From: an uncultured Acidobacteriota bacterium
Lineage (GTDB): Bacteria; Acidobacteriota; Vicinamibacteria; Vicinamibacterales; UBA8438
Length of the DNA stretch: 8,018 nucleotides
Reading direction: 5' to 3'
Assembly (NCBI GenBank): GCA_937888665.1
Contig: CALBET010000959.1
Coordinates: forward strand, 1 to 8,018
The stretch's first letter is position 1; each line of letters begins with the position of its first letter. The notes beneath the pieces are model-generated. The model did not search any database. It was not told the DNA's origin and was given only the letters and a program-made list of their open reading frames with translations. A program made the translations under genes and the position numbers. This document shows, piece after piece, positions 1 through 6,003 of this stretch.

Positions 1-26
1 ACTTATTCCTAATCGGTGACAGTCCT

Positions 27-160
27 GCAATCTCAAAACTAAAGAAACGAGACAGCCCACCAGGCCCTCCTCCCCTCCCCTGTTTTCCCAGGTCGCGGTG
101 TCTCGTTTCTTGTCTCACACCCCGTTTCTCGAATCCCGCCTGTCAGTGGGTAATGAGACA
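27..160. promoter_or_regulatory. Candidate res site / operator upstream of the resolvase
   Basis: Four hexamers of the type TGTCTC/GAGACA lie here, at 49-54, 99-104, 111-116 and 155-160. A perfect 13-bp inverted repeat links 42-54 (AAGAAACGAGACA) with 99-111 (TGTCTCGTTTCTT), and 154-160 (TGAGACA) is the inverse of 111-117. Read inward, the half-sites are TGTCTCGTTTC, TGTCTCACACC and TGTCTCATTAC, resembling the TGTC-initiated half-sites of Tn3/gamma-delta resolvases. A pyrimidine-rich tract (about 64-81) separates the first two. Resolvase families commonly bind several such subsites just upstream of their own gene and repress it there, so this could serve as both recombination site and autoregulatory operator. 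The assignment is by position and pattern; subsite boundaries and the crossover point are not certain. No coding sequence is seen in 1-169. Confidence 0.5.
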
Positions 161-169
161 GTCGTCGGC

Positions 170-727
170 ATGACGACGATCATCGGCTACGCACGTGTAA
201 GCACCACCGGCCAAGACCTCGACGCACAGCTCGCTGCGCTCACAACTGCTGGTGTCCAGACCAGCCGGGTCTTCACCGACAAACTGTCGGGTTCAGCGAA
301 GACCGACCGCCCCGGACTTGTCTCGATGCTCGCCTACGCGCGTGGCGGCGACACCGTCGTCGTCACCGCCATCGACCGCCTCGGTCGCTCCGTCGCCGAA
401 GTCACCCGTACCATTGCCGAACTCGGAGAGCGCGGAATCTTATTGCGCGCCATACGCGAAGGGATCGACACCGCCACCCCCACCGGTCGTGCAGTCGCCG
501 CGATCATGGCGACCCTGGCCGAGCTTGAGCTCGAACTCGGTAGGGAACGCCGCGCTGCCTCACGCCAATCCCGGCGGGCACGTCAGTTGCCAGCCACCAA
601 ACCCCCCAAACTCAGCGCCGAACGCCGAGAACAACTACGCCGACTGGCCGCAACCGGCGAACCCGTCAAAGAGTTGGCCACCGCCTTCAGCATAGGTCGG
701 GCCACCGCCTACAGATATCTCGCATGA
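170..727 (+). CDS. Serine site-specific recombinase (resolvase/invertase family)
   Basis: A 185-residue protein with the catalytic domain of small serine recombinases and a C-terminal helix-turn-helix. The start Y-A-R-V-S-T places the nucleophilic serine at residue 11 with Arg9 beside it. I-D-R-L-G-R-S supplies the conserved Arg70 and Arg73. The E-helix region runs over about residues 107-140, and the DNA-binding end (about 148-185) contains K-E-L-A...S-I-G-R-A-T-A-Y-R-Y-L. Length and domain order match Tn3-type resolvases, not the large serine integrases or the IS607 type with an N-terminal HTH. ATG at 170 is chosen because the protein then begins directly at the family's usual N-terminus; an in-frame GTG at 98 would add 24 unrelated residues and run through the candidate res site. 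It probably resolves plasmid dimers or cointegrates. Invertase activity cannot be excluded from sequence alone. Confidence 0.92.
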   Translation: MTTIIGYARVSTTGQDLDAQLAALTTAGVQTSRVFTDKLSGSAKTDRPGLVSMLAYARGGDTVVVTAIDRLGRSVAEVTRTIAELGERGILLRAIREGIDTATPTGRAVAAIMATLAELELELGRERRAASRQSRRARQLPATKPPKLSAERREQLRRLAATGEPVKELATAFSIGRATAYRYLA

Positions 728-1026
728 GGATCTACCAGCAACTCACTCCTCGGTTCCGATTTGAGCCGCCTCGCCAAGGCTGTGGGCGCCCATCGGCTTT
801 ATGCGTTGATCCACTCTCAGGGTGGCTATCACGGGGGATCTGAGTCGCTGAGGGTGAGGCTGAGCAGTCGGGCAAATGTGCGGCGGCATGGTGATTACGA
901 GCAGGTGTGCGGTCGGTTACAGTCAGCGAATCTGCTTTGGGTATCGATCCATCTGACCGGTCTCGCGGCAGCGATCTGGCGACAACGACTTCGCGCAGTC
1001 CGAGCGCGCCTGGGGAGGATGTTGGG
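728..1026. other. Intergenic stretch without a convincing gene
   Basis: About 300 bases separate the resolvase from the fusion nuclease. Open frames cross it (a plus-strand TTG-initiated frame from 761 and an upstream extension of the next gene from 907), but none has a recognisable domain or a good ribosome binding site. The segment presumably holds the promoter of the next gene. TTGATC at 806-811 followed by TATCAC at 827-832 is a weak candidate with a short 15-bp spacer. Confidence 0.5.
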
Positions 1027-1029
1027 TTG
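1012..1029 (+). promoter_or_regulatory. Ribosome binding site fixing a TTG start
   Basis: GGGGAGGA at 1012-1019 is a strong Shine-Dalgarno match seven bases before TTG at 1027-1029. The protein then begins M-A-T-L-Y-R-D-T-G-Y-T, immediately before the DUF262 domain. The 40 extra residues available from a GTG at 907 are Ser/Arg-rich and unlike the family. This supports the TTG as the real start. Confidence 0.65.
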
Positions 1030-3300
1030 GCAACACTATATCGAGACACCGGCTACACGCTGCGCCATTTAGTGCTCGACATCGGAGCCGGGCGCATCGC
1101 ACTTCCAGACATACAGCGCCCATTCGTGTGGTCATCTGCGAAGGCCCGCGACCTGTTCGATTCCATGTACCGCGGATATCCGATCGGCACCATCATGCTC
1201 TGGGAAACAGGCGTCGATACGGGCACGAGAAAGATCGGCGAAAGCGAGACAGGCCCGCCACGACTTTTGATCGTTGACGGCCAGCAACGCCTGACTTCTC
1301 TGTATGCCGTTCTCACAGGGCAGCACGTGCTTACAAAGACGTTCGAGCAGAAGAGAATTCGCATTGCCTTCAGGCCAGCCGACGAAACGTTCGAGGTGAC
1401 GGATGCAGCGATCGAGCGCGACCCAGAATTCATCCCCGACATCACGGCTTTGTGGACGGAGGGTTACCGGCCGACGGTTCGGCAATTCCTGAAGCAGCTC
1501 AGTGACATCCGCGACGACGGTCTGTCTCAAACCGACGAAGACCTCCTCGAGGATCACATCAACCGGGTACACGACCTTGAGGCCTTCCGATTTCAGGTGA
1601 TCGAACTTGACAAGACTGCAGACGAAGAGCAGGTCGCTGAGATCTTCGTTCGAATCAACTCCGAGGGCGTCAAGCTCAACCAGGCAGATTTCATTCTCAC
1701 TTTGATGTCTGTGCACTGGGAGAAGGGGCGCCGCGAACTCGAAGCATTCAGCCGGGCCGCAGTGGATCCGTCAGTAACTGGAGCAAGTCCGCGGAACCCC
1801 TACATCGAGCCCAGCCCTGATCAGATGCTCCGAGTCGGAGTGGCGTTTGCTTTCCGCCGGGCCCGCCTCCAATTCGTCTACAGCATCCTGCGCGGCAAAG
1901 ACCTTGATACCGGCACCGTCAGCGCCGACCGGCGGACTGCACAATTCGCAACGCTTGCTGCTGCCCAAGAGCTCGTGCTCGACCTGACGAACTGGCATGA
2001 ATTCCTAAAGTGTCTCTATACAGCAGGATTTCGCACCCGCCGAATGATCACCTCTAATAACGCCGTCTTGTTCAGCTACGCACTTTGGCTCATCGGCCGA
2101 TTCGATTTCGGTCTAGACCTTCATTCGCTTCGCCCGGTGATCAGTCGGTGGTTCTTCATGGCCCACACGACTGGGCGATATACATCGTCGCCAGAATCGC
2201 AGCTGGAGTCGGACCTCGGCCGTATCCGCGATATGGCCGAAGGCGATGGGGAGGCCTTCGTCGCCGAACTGGATCGCATTGTCGCCGCGAACTTCACCAA
2301 CGACTACTGGGAGATCTCGCTCACGAACCGGCTCGACACGTCCTCCTCACGTTCGCCGGCCCTCTTCGCTTACCTTGCTGCGCTGCACCTGCTAGATGCC
2401 GAAGTGCTGTTCAGCAATATCAAGGTCCGGCACCTGCTTGAGCCCTCGACGATCGCGCCTCGGTCAATGGAACGGCATCACCTATTCCCCAAAAAGTACC
2501 TAGCCAACATCGGCGTCACAAGTACGCGCCAGGTCAACGCCATCGCCAACATGGCATTCCTGGACTGGGCCGAGAACGCGTCGATCAGCGACAAAGGCCC
2601 CAGCGAGTATTGGTCGACGATGGCAGCGACAGTATCGGCCGACCGGCTCAAGAGGCAGGTGTACCTACACGCCTTGCCTGTCGGCTGGGAGCAACTTGAC
2701 TATCCGACATTCCTCGACCGACGCCGCTCGATGATCGCCAAGGTGGTACGTGAAGGCTTCGCCACATTGTGGGGGGCCGAACAGGCGCCGCCGGATGCAA
2801 CGATAGAGGACGTCATAGCTGCCGGCGAATCCCAAACCACCGAGTTCAAATCAACAGCACGGTGGAATCTCCATACGCAGCAGCCAGATTCGAAGATCGA
2901 ACATGTCGTTGTCAAGACGGTGTGCGGCTTTCTGAATGCTGAAGGCGGCACACTTCTGATCGGTGTCGACGACCAGGGCCAGATCCTCGGCATACAGAAC
3001 GACTTCAGCACGCTCGGCAACAAGGGTAATTCCGACGGATACGAACTCTTCCTCAGACAGCTCTTGGACACCAACCTCTCCGTGGCAACCGCAGGGACCG
3101 TGCGCGTTCGATTCGAGTCCGTTCGCGGCAAAGACATTTGCGTTGTTTCGGTGGCCCCCTCTGGTAAGCCTGTCTTTGCCAAGCCTCCCAAAGGATCTGC
3201 CGGCGGCAACACCGAAGAGTTCTGGGTGCGAACGGGGAATGCGACGAAGCAACAGCACGGCGATGACATGTTTGAGTACCGCGAGCAGCACTGGGGTTAG
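1027..3300 (+). CDS. DUF262 - HNH (DUF1524-like) - AlbA_2/Schlafen fusion protein, putative defence nuclease
   Basis: A 757-residue three-part protein. The N-terminal DUF262 domain (about residues 5-230) shows A-L-P-D-I-Q-R-P-F-V-W, the DGQQR nucleotide-use motif at 84-88 and I-F-V-R-I-N near 206-211. A long helical middle follows. The HNH/DUF1524-like nuclease shows R-H-H-L-F-P-K-K (histidines 484 and 485), asparagines 504 and 508, and a downstream N-A-S-I-S-D-K-G-P-S-E-Y. From about residue 594 comes a second module with G-E-S-Q-T-T-E-F-K-S-T (600-610), F-L-N-A-E-G-G-T-L-L-I-G-V-D-D (635-649) and E-F-W-V-R-T-G-N (731-738), the signature of AlbA_2/Schlafen-type domains. DUF262+DUF1524 proteins include GmrSD, BrxU and SspE, which recognise modified phage DNA and cut or nick DNA using nucleotide hydrolysis. 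Such a role here is inferred. What the AlbA_2 end adds (nucleic-acid binding, RNA cleavage or sensing) is unknown. All key residues are present and no frameshift is seen. No methyltransferase or PT-modification gene lies nearby, so it appears to act alone. Confidence 0.85.
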   Translation: MATLYRDTGYTLRHLVLDIGAGRIALPDIQRPFVWSSAKARDLFDSMYRGYPIGTIMLWETGVDTGTRKIGESETGPPRLLIVDGQQRLTSLYAVLTGQHVLTKTFEQKRIRIAFRPADETFEVTDAAIERDPEFIPDITALWTEGYRPTVRQFLKQLSDIRDDGLSQTDEDLLEDHINRVHDLEAFRFQVIELDKTADEEQVAEIFVRINSEGVKLNQADFILTLMSVHWEKGRRELEAFSRAAVDPSVTGASPRNPYIEPSPDQMLRVGVAFAFRRARLQFVYSILRGKDLDTGTVSADRRTAQFATLAAAQELVLDLTNWHEFLKCLYTAGFRTRRMITSNNAVLFSYALWLIGRFDFGLDLHSLRPVISRWFFMAHTTGRYTSSPESQLESDLGRIRDMAEGDGEAFVAELDRIVAANFTNDYWEISLTNRLDTSSSRSPALFAYLAALHLLDAEVLFSNIKVRHLLEPSTIAPRSMERHHLFPKKYLANIGVTSTRQVNAIANMAFLDWAENASISDKGPSEYWSTMAATVSADRLKRQVYLHALPVGWEQLDYPTFLDRRRSMIAKVVREGFATLWGAEQAPPDATIEDVIAAGESQTTEFKSTARWNLHTQQPDSKIEHVVVKTVCGFLNAEGGTLLIGVDDQGQILGIQNDFSTLGNKGNSDGYELFLRQLLDTNLSVATAGTVRVRFESVRGKDICVVSVAPSGKPVFAKPPKGSAGGNTEEFWVRTGNATKQQHGDDMFEYREQHWG

Positions 3301-3430
3301 GCCGACTTCGCCGGGACAGACTCAAGCCGCCGAGTTGACATGGGCTATTGAACGTTGCCCGCGGGGGGGCGGACCACCCACCGCGCGGACCGGCGGGCCA
3401 CCGGCCTCTCCCCCGTTGCTGTCGCCCCGC
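3301..3430. other. Very GC-rich intergenic spacer
   Basis: The 130 bases after the fusion gene contain a G-run and C-run segment (about 3358-3420) with several short self-complementary stretches, such as GCGG/CCGC and CCGG/CCGG. A GC-rich hairpin without a U-tract could end transcription here, but no single clean stem stands out. No gene is recognised. Confidence 0.35.
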
Positions 3431-3458
3431 TGTCCCGAAAGCCCTCATTTTCGGGAGA
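3431..3458 (+). repeat. 28-bp palindromic repeat, copy 1 (candidate resolvase crossover site)
   Basis: It begins TGTCCCGAAA and ends TTTTCGGGAGA, an imperfect palindrome with 12-14 bp half-sites. It matches the copy at 6004-6031 at 22 of 28 positions in the same orientation. It lies between the fusion nuclease and the DUF2510 gene and forms the left boundary of the first roughly 1.3-kb module. It is the most diverged of the three copies and may no longer be active. Confidence 0.6.
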
Positions 3459-3602
3459 ACACCAGTTCGTAGGTTTGTAACGGAAGAATGAGTCCTCGTC
3501 GACGTCAAAGTCCCGGTACCGTGGCAGCGATCCAATCCGAAAAGGGCGAAACTTCGCTGGCGAAATGCCGAACCCCGAATATTCTCGCACCAGCGACTGC
3601 AC
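3459..3602 (-). pseudogene. Possible remnant of an unrecognised minus-strand gene
   Basis: Read on the minus strand from a GTG at 3602, the frame gives a protein-like stretch (G-F-G-I-S-P-A-K-F-R-P-F-R-I-G-S-L-P-R-Y-R-D-F then D-E-D-S-F-F-R-Y-K-P-T-N-W). It runs straight into the 28-bp repeat and then into low-complexity, arginine- and alanine-rich sequence. No good ribosome binding site precedes it, and its upstream side abuts the divergent DUF2510 gene. It looks like a gene piece cut off at the recombination-type site, but I recognise no family, and a chance open frame in GC-rich DNA is possible. Confidence 0.3.
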
Positions 3603-3620
3603 ATACTGAGAGGCTGTGTG

Positions 3621-4307
3621 ATGGCCGAAACCCGGGCTGAGTCGGACTGGTATCCGGACCCCGACGGTTCAGGCGGACAGCGATACTGGGATGGCCAGGC
3701 GTGGACAAATCGCCGCCGTCCCGCGACAGCCAGTTGGTCTCCCGGCCAACCGGATTACGCGCAGTGTGACCCCGCCTTCGGCGGACAATCGCCCATGGCG
3801 GACGGTCTTGCACCGTCGCCAGGGCTCACGATCCGTATGTCGAAAAACTCGTTGTGGGCTATCGGCAGTGCGATAGTGCTGATCCTGTGTCTAATCGTAG
3901 TGGGGGTGATAGCGAACTCGACTGGGGGATCGGACGAGCCTCAAACATCCAGGCCGCGAGACACTGTGGAAACCGGAGGACTATCCGGGAACCGGGATGT
4001 GTGGTTGGAAACTGTCTGCGCACCCGGAACTTTGAACAACGGTACGAAGGTCAGCGATGCCACCGGCGGGGCCACCTGCCGTCCCCGCCGCGACAGGGGC
4101 GGGAGTGGCGGACTTATTTACTATTTGGAGTACGGCTCCGATTTCTTTATGCGAAATTCGTTAACGCAATCGAGTTTTACTCGCTACGCATCTGGGAAAA
4201 ACAGCTCCTTGGTTTTCGCGTTTGCTATTCGCGGCAGGGGTGATTCCGCCCTCAAACCGCTGGAACAGTTCGGTTTCACCATCAACCAGGTGCCGCCTAG
4301 ACGGTAG
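3621..4307 (+). CDS. DUF2510-domain single-span membrane protein
   Basis: A 228-residue protein. Residues 9-32 form a DUF2510 motif (D-W-Y-P-D-P-D-G...R-Y-W-D-G-Q-A-W-T), a short tryptophan-rich module common in actinobacterial membrane proteins. A Pro/Ser/Gly-rich linker follows, then one strongly hydrophobic helix (about 78-99) and a C-terminal domain with two cysteines (133 and 153) that could form a disulphide. The likely topology puts DUF2510 inside and the C-terminal domain outside. ATG at 3621 is preferred over the GTG three bases upstream because GAGAGG (3608-3613) is spaced seven bases from it. The function of the family is not established, and the C-terminal domain was not recognised. 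The gene sits alone between two 28-bp repeats, with only a minus-strand pseudogene beside it. The lower-GC stretch around 4120-4220 differs from neighbouring genes and may reflect separate acquisition. Confidence 0.8.
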   Translation: MAETRAESDWYPDPDGSGGQRYWDGQAWTNRRRPATASWSPGQPDYAQCDPAFGGQSPMADGLAPSPGLTIRMSKNSLWAIGSAIVLILCLIVVGVIANSTGGSDEPQTSRPRDTVETGGLSGNRDVWLETVCAPGTLNNGTKVSDATGGATCRPRRDRGGSGGLIYYLEYGSDFFMRNSLTQSSFTRYASGKNSSLVFAFAIRGRGDSALKPLEQFGFTINQVPPRR

Positions 4308-4425
4308 TCGTATGACTGCTCCCAACCGACACTTCCGTGCCTGTTCTGTCCGTGACGATAGTGTCCGCAGCCCCCGACGACGGAGAGGTCACACAAGGCT
4401 GCACCCGGCCTGACCCGCGTTGTGT

Positions 4426-4740
4426 TCAGCGCTGAGGTGGCCCCCGGCCGTTGCGGGTGCGTTGCGCCCAGTTGTGGGCCAGCCACATTTCGATGAGTTC
4501 AGCCGCGCCCAAACTGCGAGCTCGGCCGCCCAGCACCACCGGCGCCGTTGGGGAACATGGCGAATCGCCACGCCGCTGCCCCCCGCGTCACCTCCACAAC
4601 CGATTCCTCGGCCAGCTCTGGCATTGTCTCCAAACCCGACAGATCTACGACGAGAACAAGGCCTGGAACCTCACTGCGGATACCCGACGATGACGCCGCT
4701 TGACTCTTGACATGATCGGAGGTCTTGCCGACCTGGTTCG
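4426..4740 (-). pseudogene. Frameshifted and 5'-truncated minus-strand gene, family unrecognised
   Basis: Two minus-strand frames read as consecutive pieces of one protein. The upstream piece (about 4740 down to 4545) contains P-G-L-V-L-V-V-D-L-S-G-L-E-T-M-P-E-L-A-E-E-S-V-V-E-V and A-A-A-W-R-F-A. The downstream piece (about 4555 to the TGA at 4426-4428) contains A-P-V-V-L-G-G-R-A-R-S-L-G-A-A-E-L-I-E-M-W-L-A-H-N-W-A-Q-R. A single-base indel near 4540 would join them. The 5' end meets the 28-bp repeat at 4741, and no start codon with a ribosome binding site is evident, so the gene is probably both truncated and frameshifted. A programmed frameshift is unlikely, as no slippery sequence is seen. 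I do not recognise the family. Confidence 0.45.
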
Positions 4741-4768
4741 CGTCCCGAAAACCTTCGTTATCGAGACA
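4741..4768 (+). repeat. 28-bp palindromic repeat, copy 2 (candidate resolvase crossover site)
   Basis: It begins CGTCCCGAAAACC and ends TTATCGAGACA. It is identical to the copy at 6004-6031 at 27 of 28 positions and lies in the same orientation, 1263 bp before it. Its right half read inward is TGTCTCGATAACG, close to the TGTCTCGTTTC half-sites upstream of the resolvase. It marks the junction between the module with the DUF2510 gene and the module with the NYN gene. Confidence 0.7.
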
Positions 4769-4822
4769 CCTCTCTGCCGACACGACACCAGTGCGCGCCG
4801 TGCTTGCTCGGACGTTTGCGGC

Positions 4823-4853
4823 TGTTCGCCGTAAACCGTCGGTATTGCGAACA
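4823..4853. repeat. 31-bp inverted repeat upstream of the NYN gene
   Basis: TGTTCGC at 4823-4829 faces GCGAACA at 4847-4853 across 17 bases. It lies 54 bp to the right of the 28-bp repeat, in gene-free DNA. It could be an accessory recombinase subsite or a regulator binding site. The 17-base spacer does not fit the mycobacterial LexA box. A smaller inverted repeat (GCGAC at 4871-4875 and GTCGC at 4883-4887) follows. Confidence 0.4.
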
Positions 4854-4911
4854 CTTCCGCACGACTGAGCGCGACGTGGTGTGTCGCAACGCGGCCAGGT
4901 CTCCCCACAAC

Positions 4912-4956
4912 CGTGTCCCTAAATCGCCCAGCCCGAACGGGGGAATTTGGGACACG
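4912..4956. repeat. Nested inverted repeat 84 bp before the NYN start
   Basis: CGTGTCCCTAAAT (4912-4924) faces ATTTGGGACACG (4945-4956), complementary except for one extra base. Between them sits the perfect palindrome CCCGAACGGG (4932-4941). The outer arms carry the same TGTCCC/GGGACA core as the 28-bp repeats, but with a 41-bp overall span between cores. It may be an accessory resolvase subsite, an operator or, if transcribed, a two-tier stem-loop. Confidence 0.45.
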
Positions 4957-5023
4957 TACGGGGCTCCCGCCCGACCCCTGCGGGTCCGAATAGTGCTGGT
5001 CACGCGGGCGTGCACCCCTGACC

Positions 5024-5029
5024 TATAGC
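5024..5029 (+). promoter_or_regulatory. Possible -10 element of a leaderless NYN transcript
   Basis: TATAGC lies ten bases before the ATG at 5040, which would put the transcript start within a few bases of the start codon. No Shine-Dalgarno sequence precedes that ATG, and leaderless mRNAs are common in mycobacteria. No good -35 hexamer is visible. Confidence 0.3.
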
Positions 5030-5039
5030 GTCTCTGCCC

Positions 5040-5771
5040 ATGCGAGTAGGCGTGTACATCGACGGTTTCAATCTCTACTACGGCGGCCGCGGCCTGTGCG
5101 GCAAGGGCACGGTCGGTTGGCGGTGGCTCGACGTGCGCGCCCTGGCAGCGCGCCTGGTGGCCAATAACTCGACCTGGACCGGCGCGACGATTGAGCGGGT
5201 CGTCTACTGCACGGCGGTTATTTCCGGCGCGGATAACCCGGTGGGTAACCGTGAGCAAGACGCATACCTGCGGGCTCTGCGGCGATCCCAGACGACCGAT
5301 CGCATCGAACTGGGCAACTACGTGCACCGCATCGCGCGGGCACCGCTGGCCACCCCGAACCGCAACGGCCGCCCGGTCCTCGTACACCCTGGCGGGCCCC
5401 TCATGGTCAAAGACGCTGCCGGGCAAGACGATCCTGACGCGGTGTTCATGGTGTCGGTGGCCCGCCGCGAGGAAAAGGGTTCGGACGTGAACGTGGCCGC
5501 GCATCTGTTGCTCGATGTGCTCGAACAGCGCATCGACGCGGCCGTGATGATCAGCAATGACAGTGACCTGCAATTCCCGGTGCAGACCGCGCGCGACCGC
5601 GTCCCGGTCGGGACCATCAACCCGTCACGCAGCCACACAGCGGGCAAGCTCCGCGGGTCACCAGCTGACGGCGTAGGCAATCACTGGTGGTACCAACTCG
5701 CCGCGGCCGACTTCGACGCCTGCCAACTACCCAACCCCGCGGGTGGCGTATCCAAACCTGCGCCCTGGTGA
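5040..5771 (+). CDS. NYN-domain (LabA/PIN-like) putative ribonuclease
   Basis: A 243-residue protein with the hallmarks of the NYN domain, a PIN-like nuclease fold. The first strand V-G-V-Y-I-D-G-F-N-L-Y-Y carries Asp8 and Asn11. The middle acid lies in E-E-K-G-S-D-V-N-V-A (Asp149), and the later strand A-A-V-M-I-S-N-D-S-D-L-Q-F supplies Asp174 and Asp176. These acidic residues would bind a divalent metal in an RNA-cleaving centre. The protein is expected to be cytoplasmic, with no signal peptide or membrane helix. The ATG at 5040 starts directly at the family's N-terminus. It is the only intact gene between two 28-bp repeats and has its own downstream terminator, so it looks like a self-contained cassette. 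Its substrate is unknown; relatives include RNases, and toxin- or defence-like roles are possible but unproven. A degenerate copy of its 5' end lies at 7359-7436. Confidence 0.85.
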   Translation: MRVGVYIDGFNLYYGGRGLCGKGTVGWRWLDVRALAARLVANNSTWTGATIERVVYCTAVISGADNPVGNREQDAYLRALRRSQTTDRIELGNYVHRIARAPLATPNRNGRPVLVHPGGPLMVKDAAGQDDPDAVFMVSVARREEKGSDVNVAAHLLLDVLEQRIDAAVMISNDSDLQFPVQTARDRVPVGTINPSRSHTAGKLRGSPADGVGNHWWYQLAAADFDACQLPNPAGGVSKPAPW

Positions 5772-5799
5772 GTTCACCGGGAACAACGTTGTCTGACGC

Positions 5800-5851
5800 C
5801 CCGCTTGACGCCCCCCGTTTTACGCCCGCTTGACGTATGCTTACCGCATAC
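5800..5851 (+). repeat. 11-bp direct repeat and adjoining 17-bp inverted repeat
   Basis: CCCGCTTGACG occurs at 5800-5810 and 5825-5835, exactly 25 bp apart. The second copy runs into GTATGC (5835-5840) facing GCATAC (5846-5851). Together they form a compact repeat block just after the NYN gene and before its terminator. Both TTGACG hexamers resemble -35 boxes, but no -10 element sits at normal spacing. A protein binding site is therefore more likely than a promoter. Confidence 0.4.
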
Positions 5852-5852
5852 C

Positions 5853-5880
5853 ACCCGTCCCTACTGGGGGCGGGTTTTTT
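5853..5880 (+). terminator. Intrinsic terminator after the NYN gene
   Basis: CCCGTCCC (5854-5861) pairs with GGGGCGGG (5867-5874) around a five-base loop, with one G-U pair, and six T residues follow at 5875-5880. This canonical hairpin-plus-T-run lies 80 bp after the NYN stop and should end its transcript before the partition operon. Confidence 0.8.
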
Positions 5881-5881
5881 C

Positions 5882-5974
5882 ATGCCCGGAACGTCCACGC
5901 TCGCCGAACTTGAACTAGAGCTAGGCCGCGAGCTCCGCGCGGTGGCGGCGGCGGGCGCGCGGCGGACGATCTGA
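5882..5974 (+). pseudogene. Remnant of a second serine resolvase (E-helix fragment)
   Basis: A 30-codon frame contains T-L-A-E-L-E-L-E-L-G-R-E-L-R-A, identical at 14 of 15 positions to residues 115-129 of the resolvase at 170-727. Many of the codons differ synonymously, so this is not a recent copy but a piece of a related, diverged resolvase. The catalytic domain and the HTH are both missing, and the frame stops at TGA 5972-5974. It lies 30 bp before the third 28-bp repeat, as expected if a resolvase gene once sat beside its own site. As a 30-residue peptide it is unlikely to be functional. Confidence 0.6.
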
Positions 5975-6003
5975 TCGTCGAGTTAGCCGACCGCAAGCTC
6001 TGT

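Noticed and set aside
42..160. A CRISPR-like array from the recurring TGTCTC elements.
   Set aside because: The elements are short and differ in orientation and spacing. There are no uniform repeats or spacers and no cas gene.
907..1026. A 40-residue N-terminal extension of the fusion nuclease from a GTG at 907.
   Set aside because: The added residues are low-complexity and outside the DUF262 domain. The TTG at 1027 has a much better ribosome binding site and matches the family start.
1036..1048. A further TGTCTCGATA-type half-site at the start of the fusion gene.
   Set aside because: Only one half is present, with no palindromic partner at the right spacing. It lies within codons for L-Y-R-D-T, so chance is likely.
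2700..3291. Long minus-strand open frames opposite the C-terminal part of the fusion gene.
   Set aside because: The plus strand encodes the AlbA_2 motifs there; the minus frames are serine- and arginine-rich shadows.
4420..4710. A plus-strand open frame of about 96 codons.
   Set aside because: It is Pro/Ala/Arg-rich with no domain or ribosome binding site, and lies opposite the more protein-like minus-strand pseudogene.
4758..5573. A 271-codon minus-strand open frame opposite the NYN gene.
   Set aside because: It is a shadow of the NYN gene's codons in GC-rich DNA. It is rich in His and Arg and has no recognisable domain, while the plus strand has clear NYN motifs.
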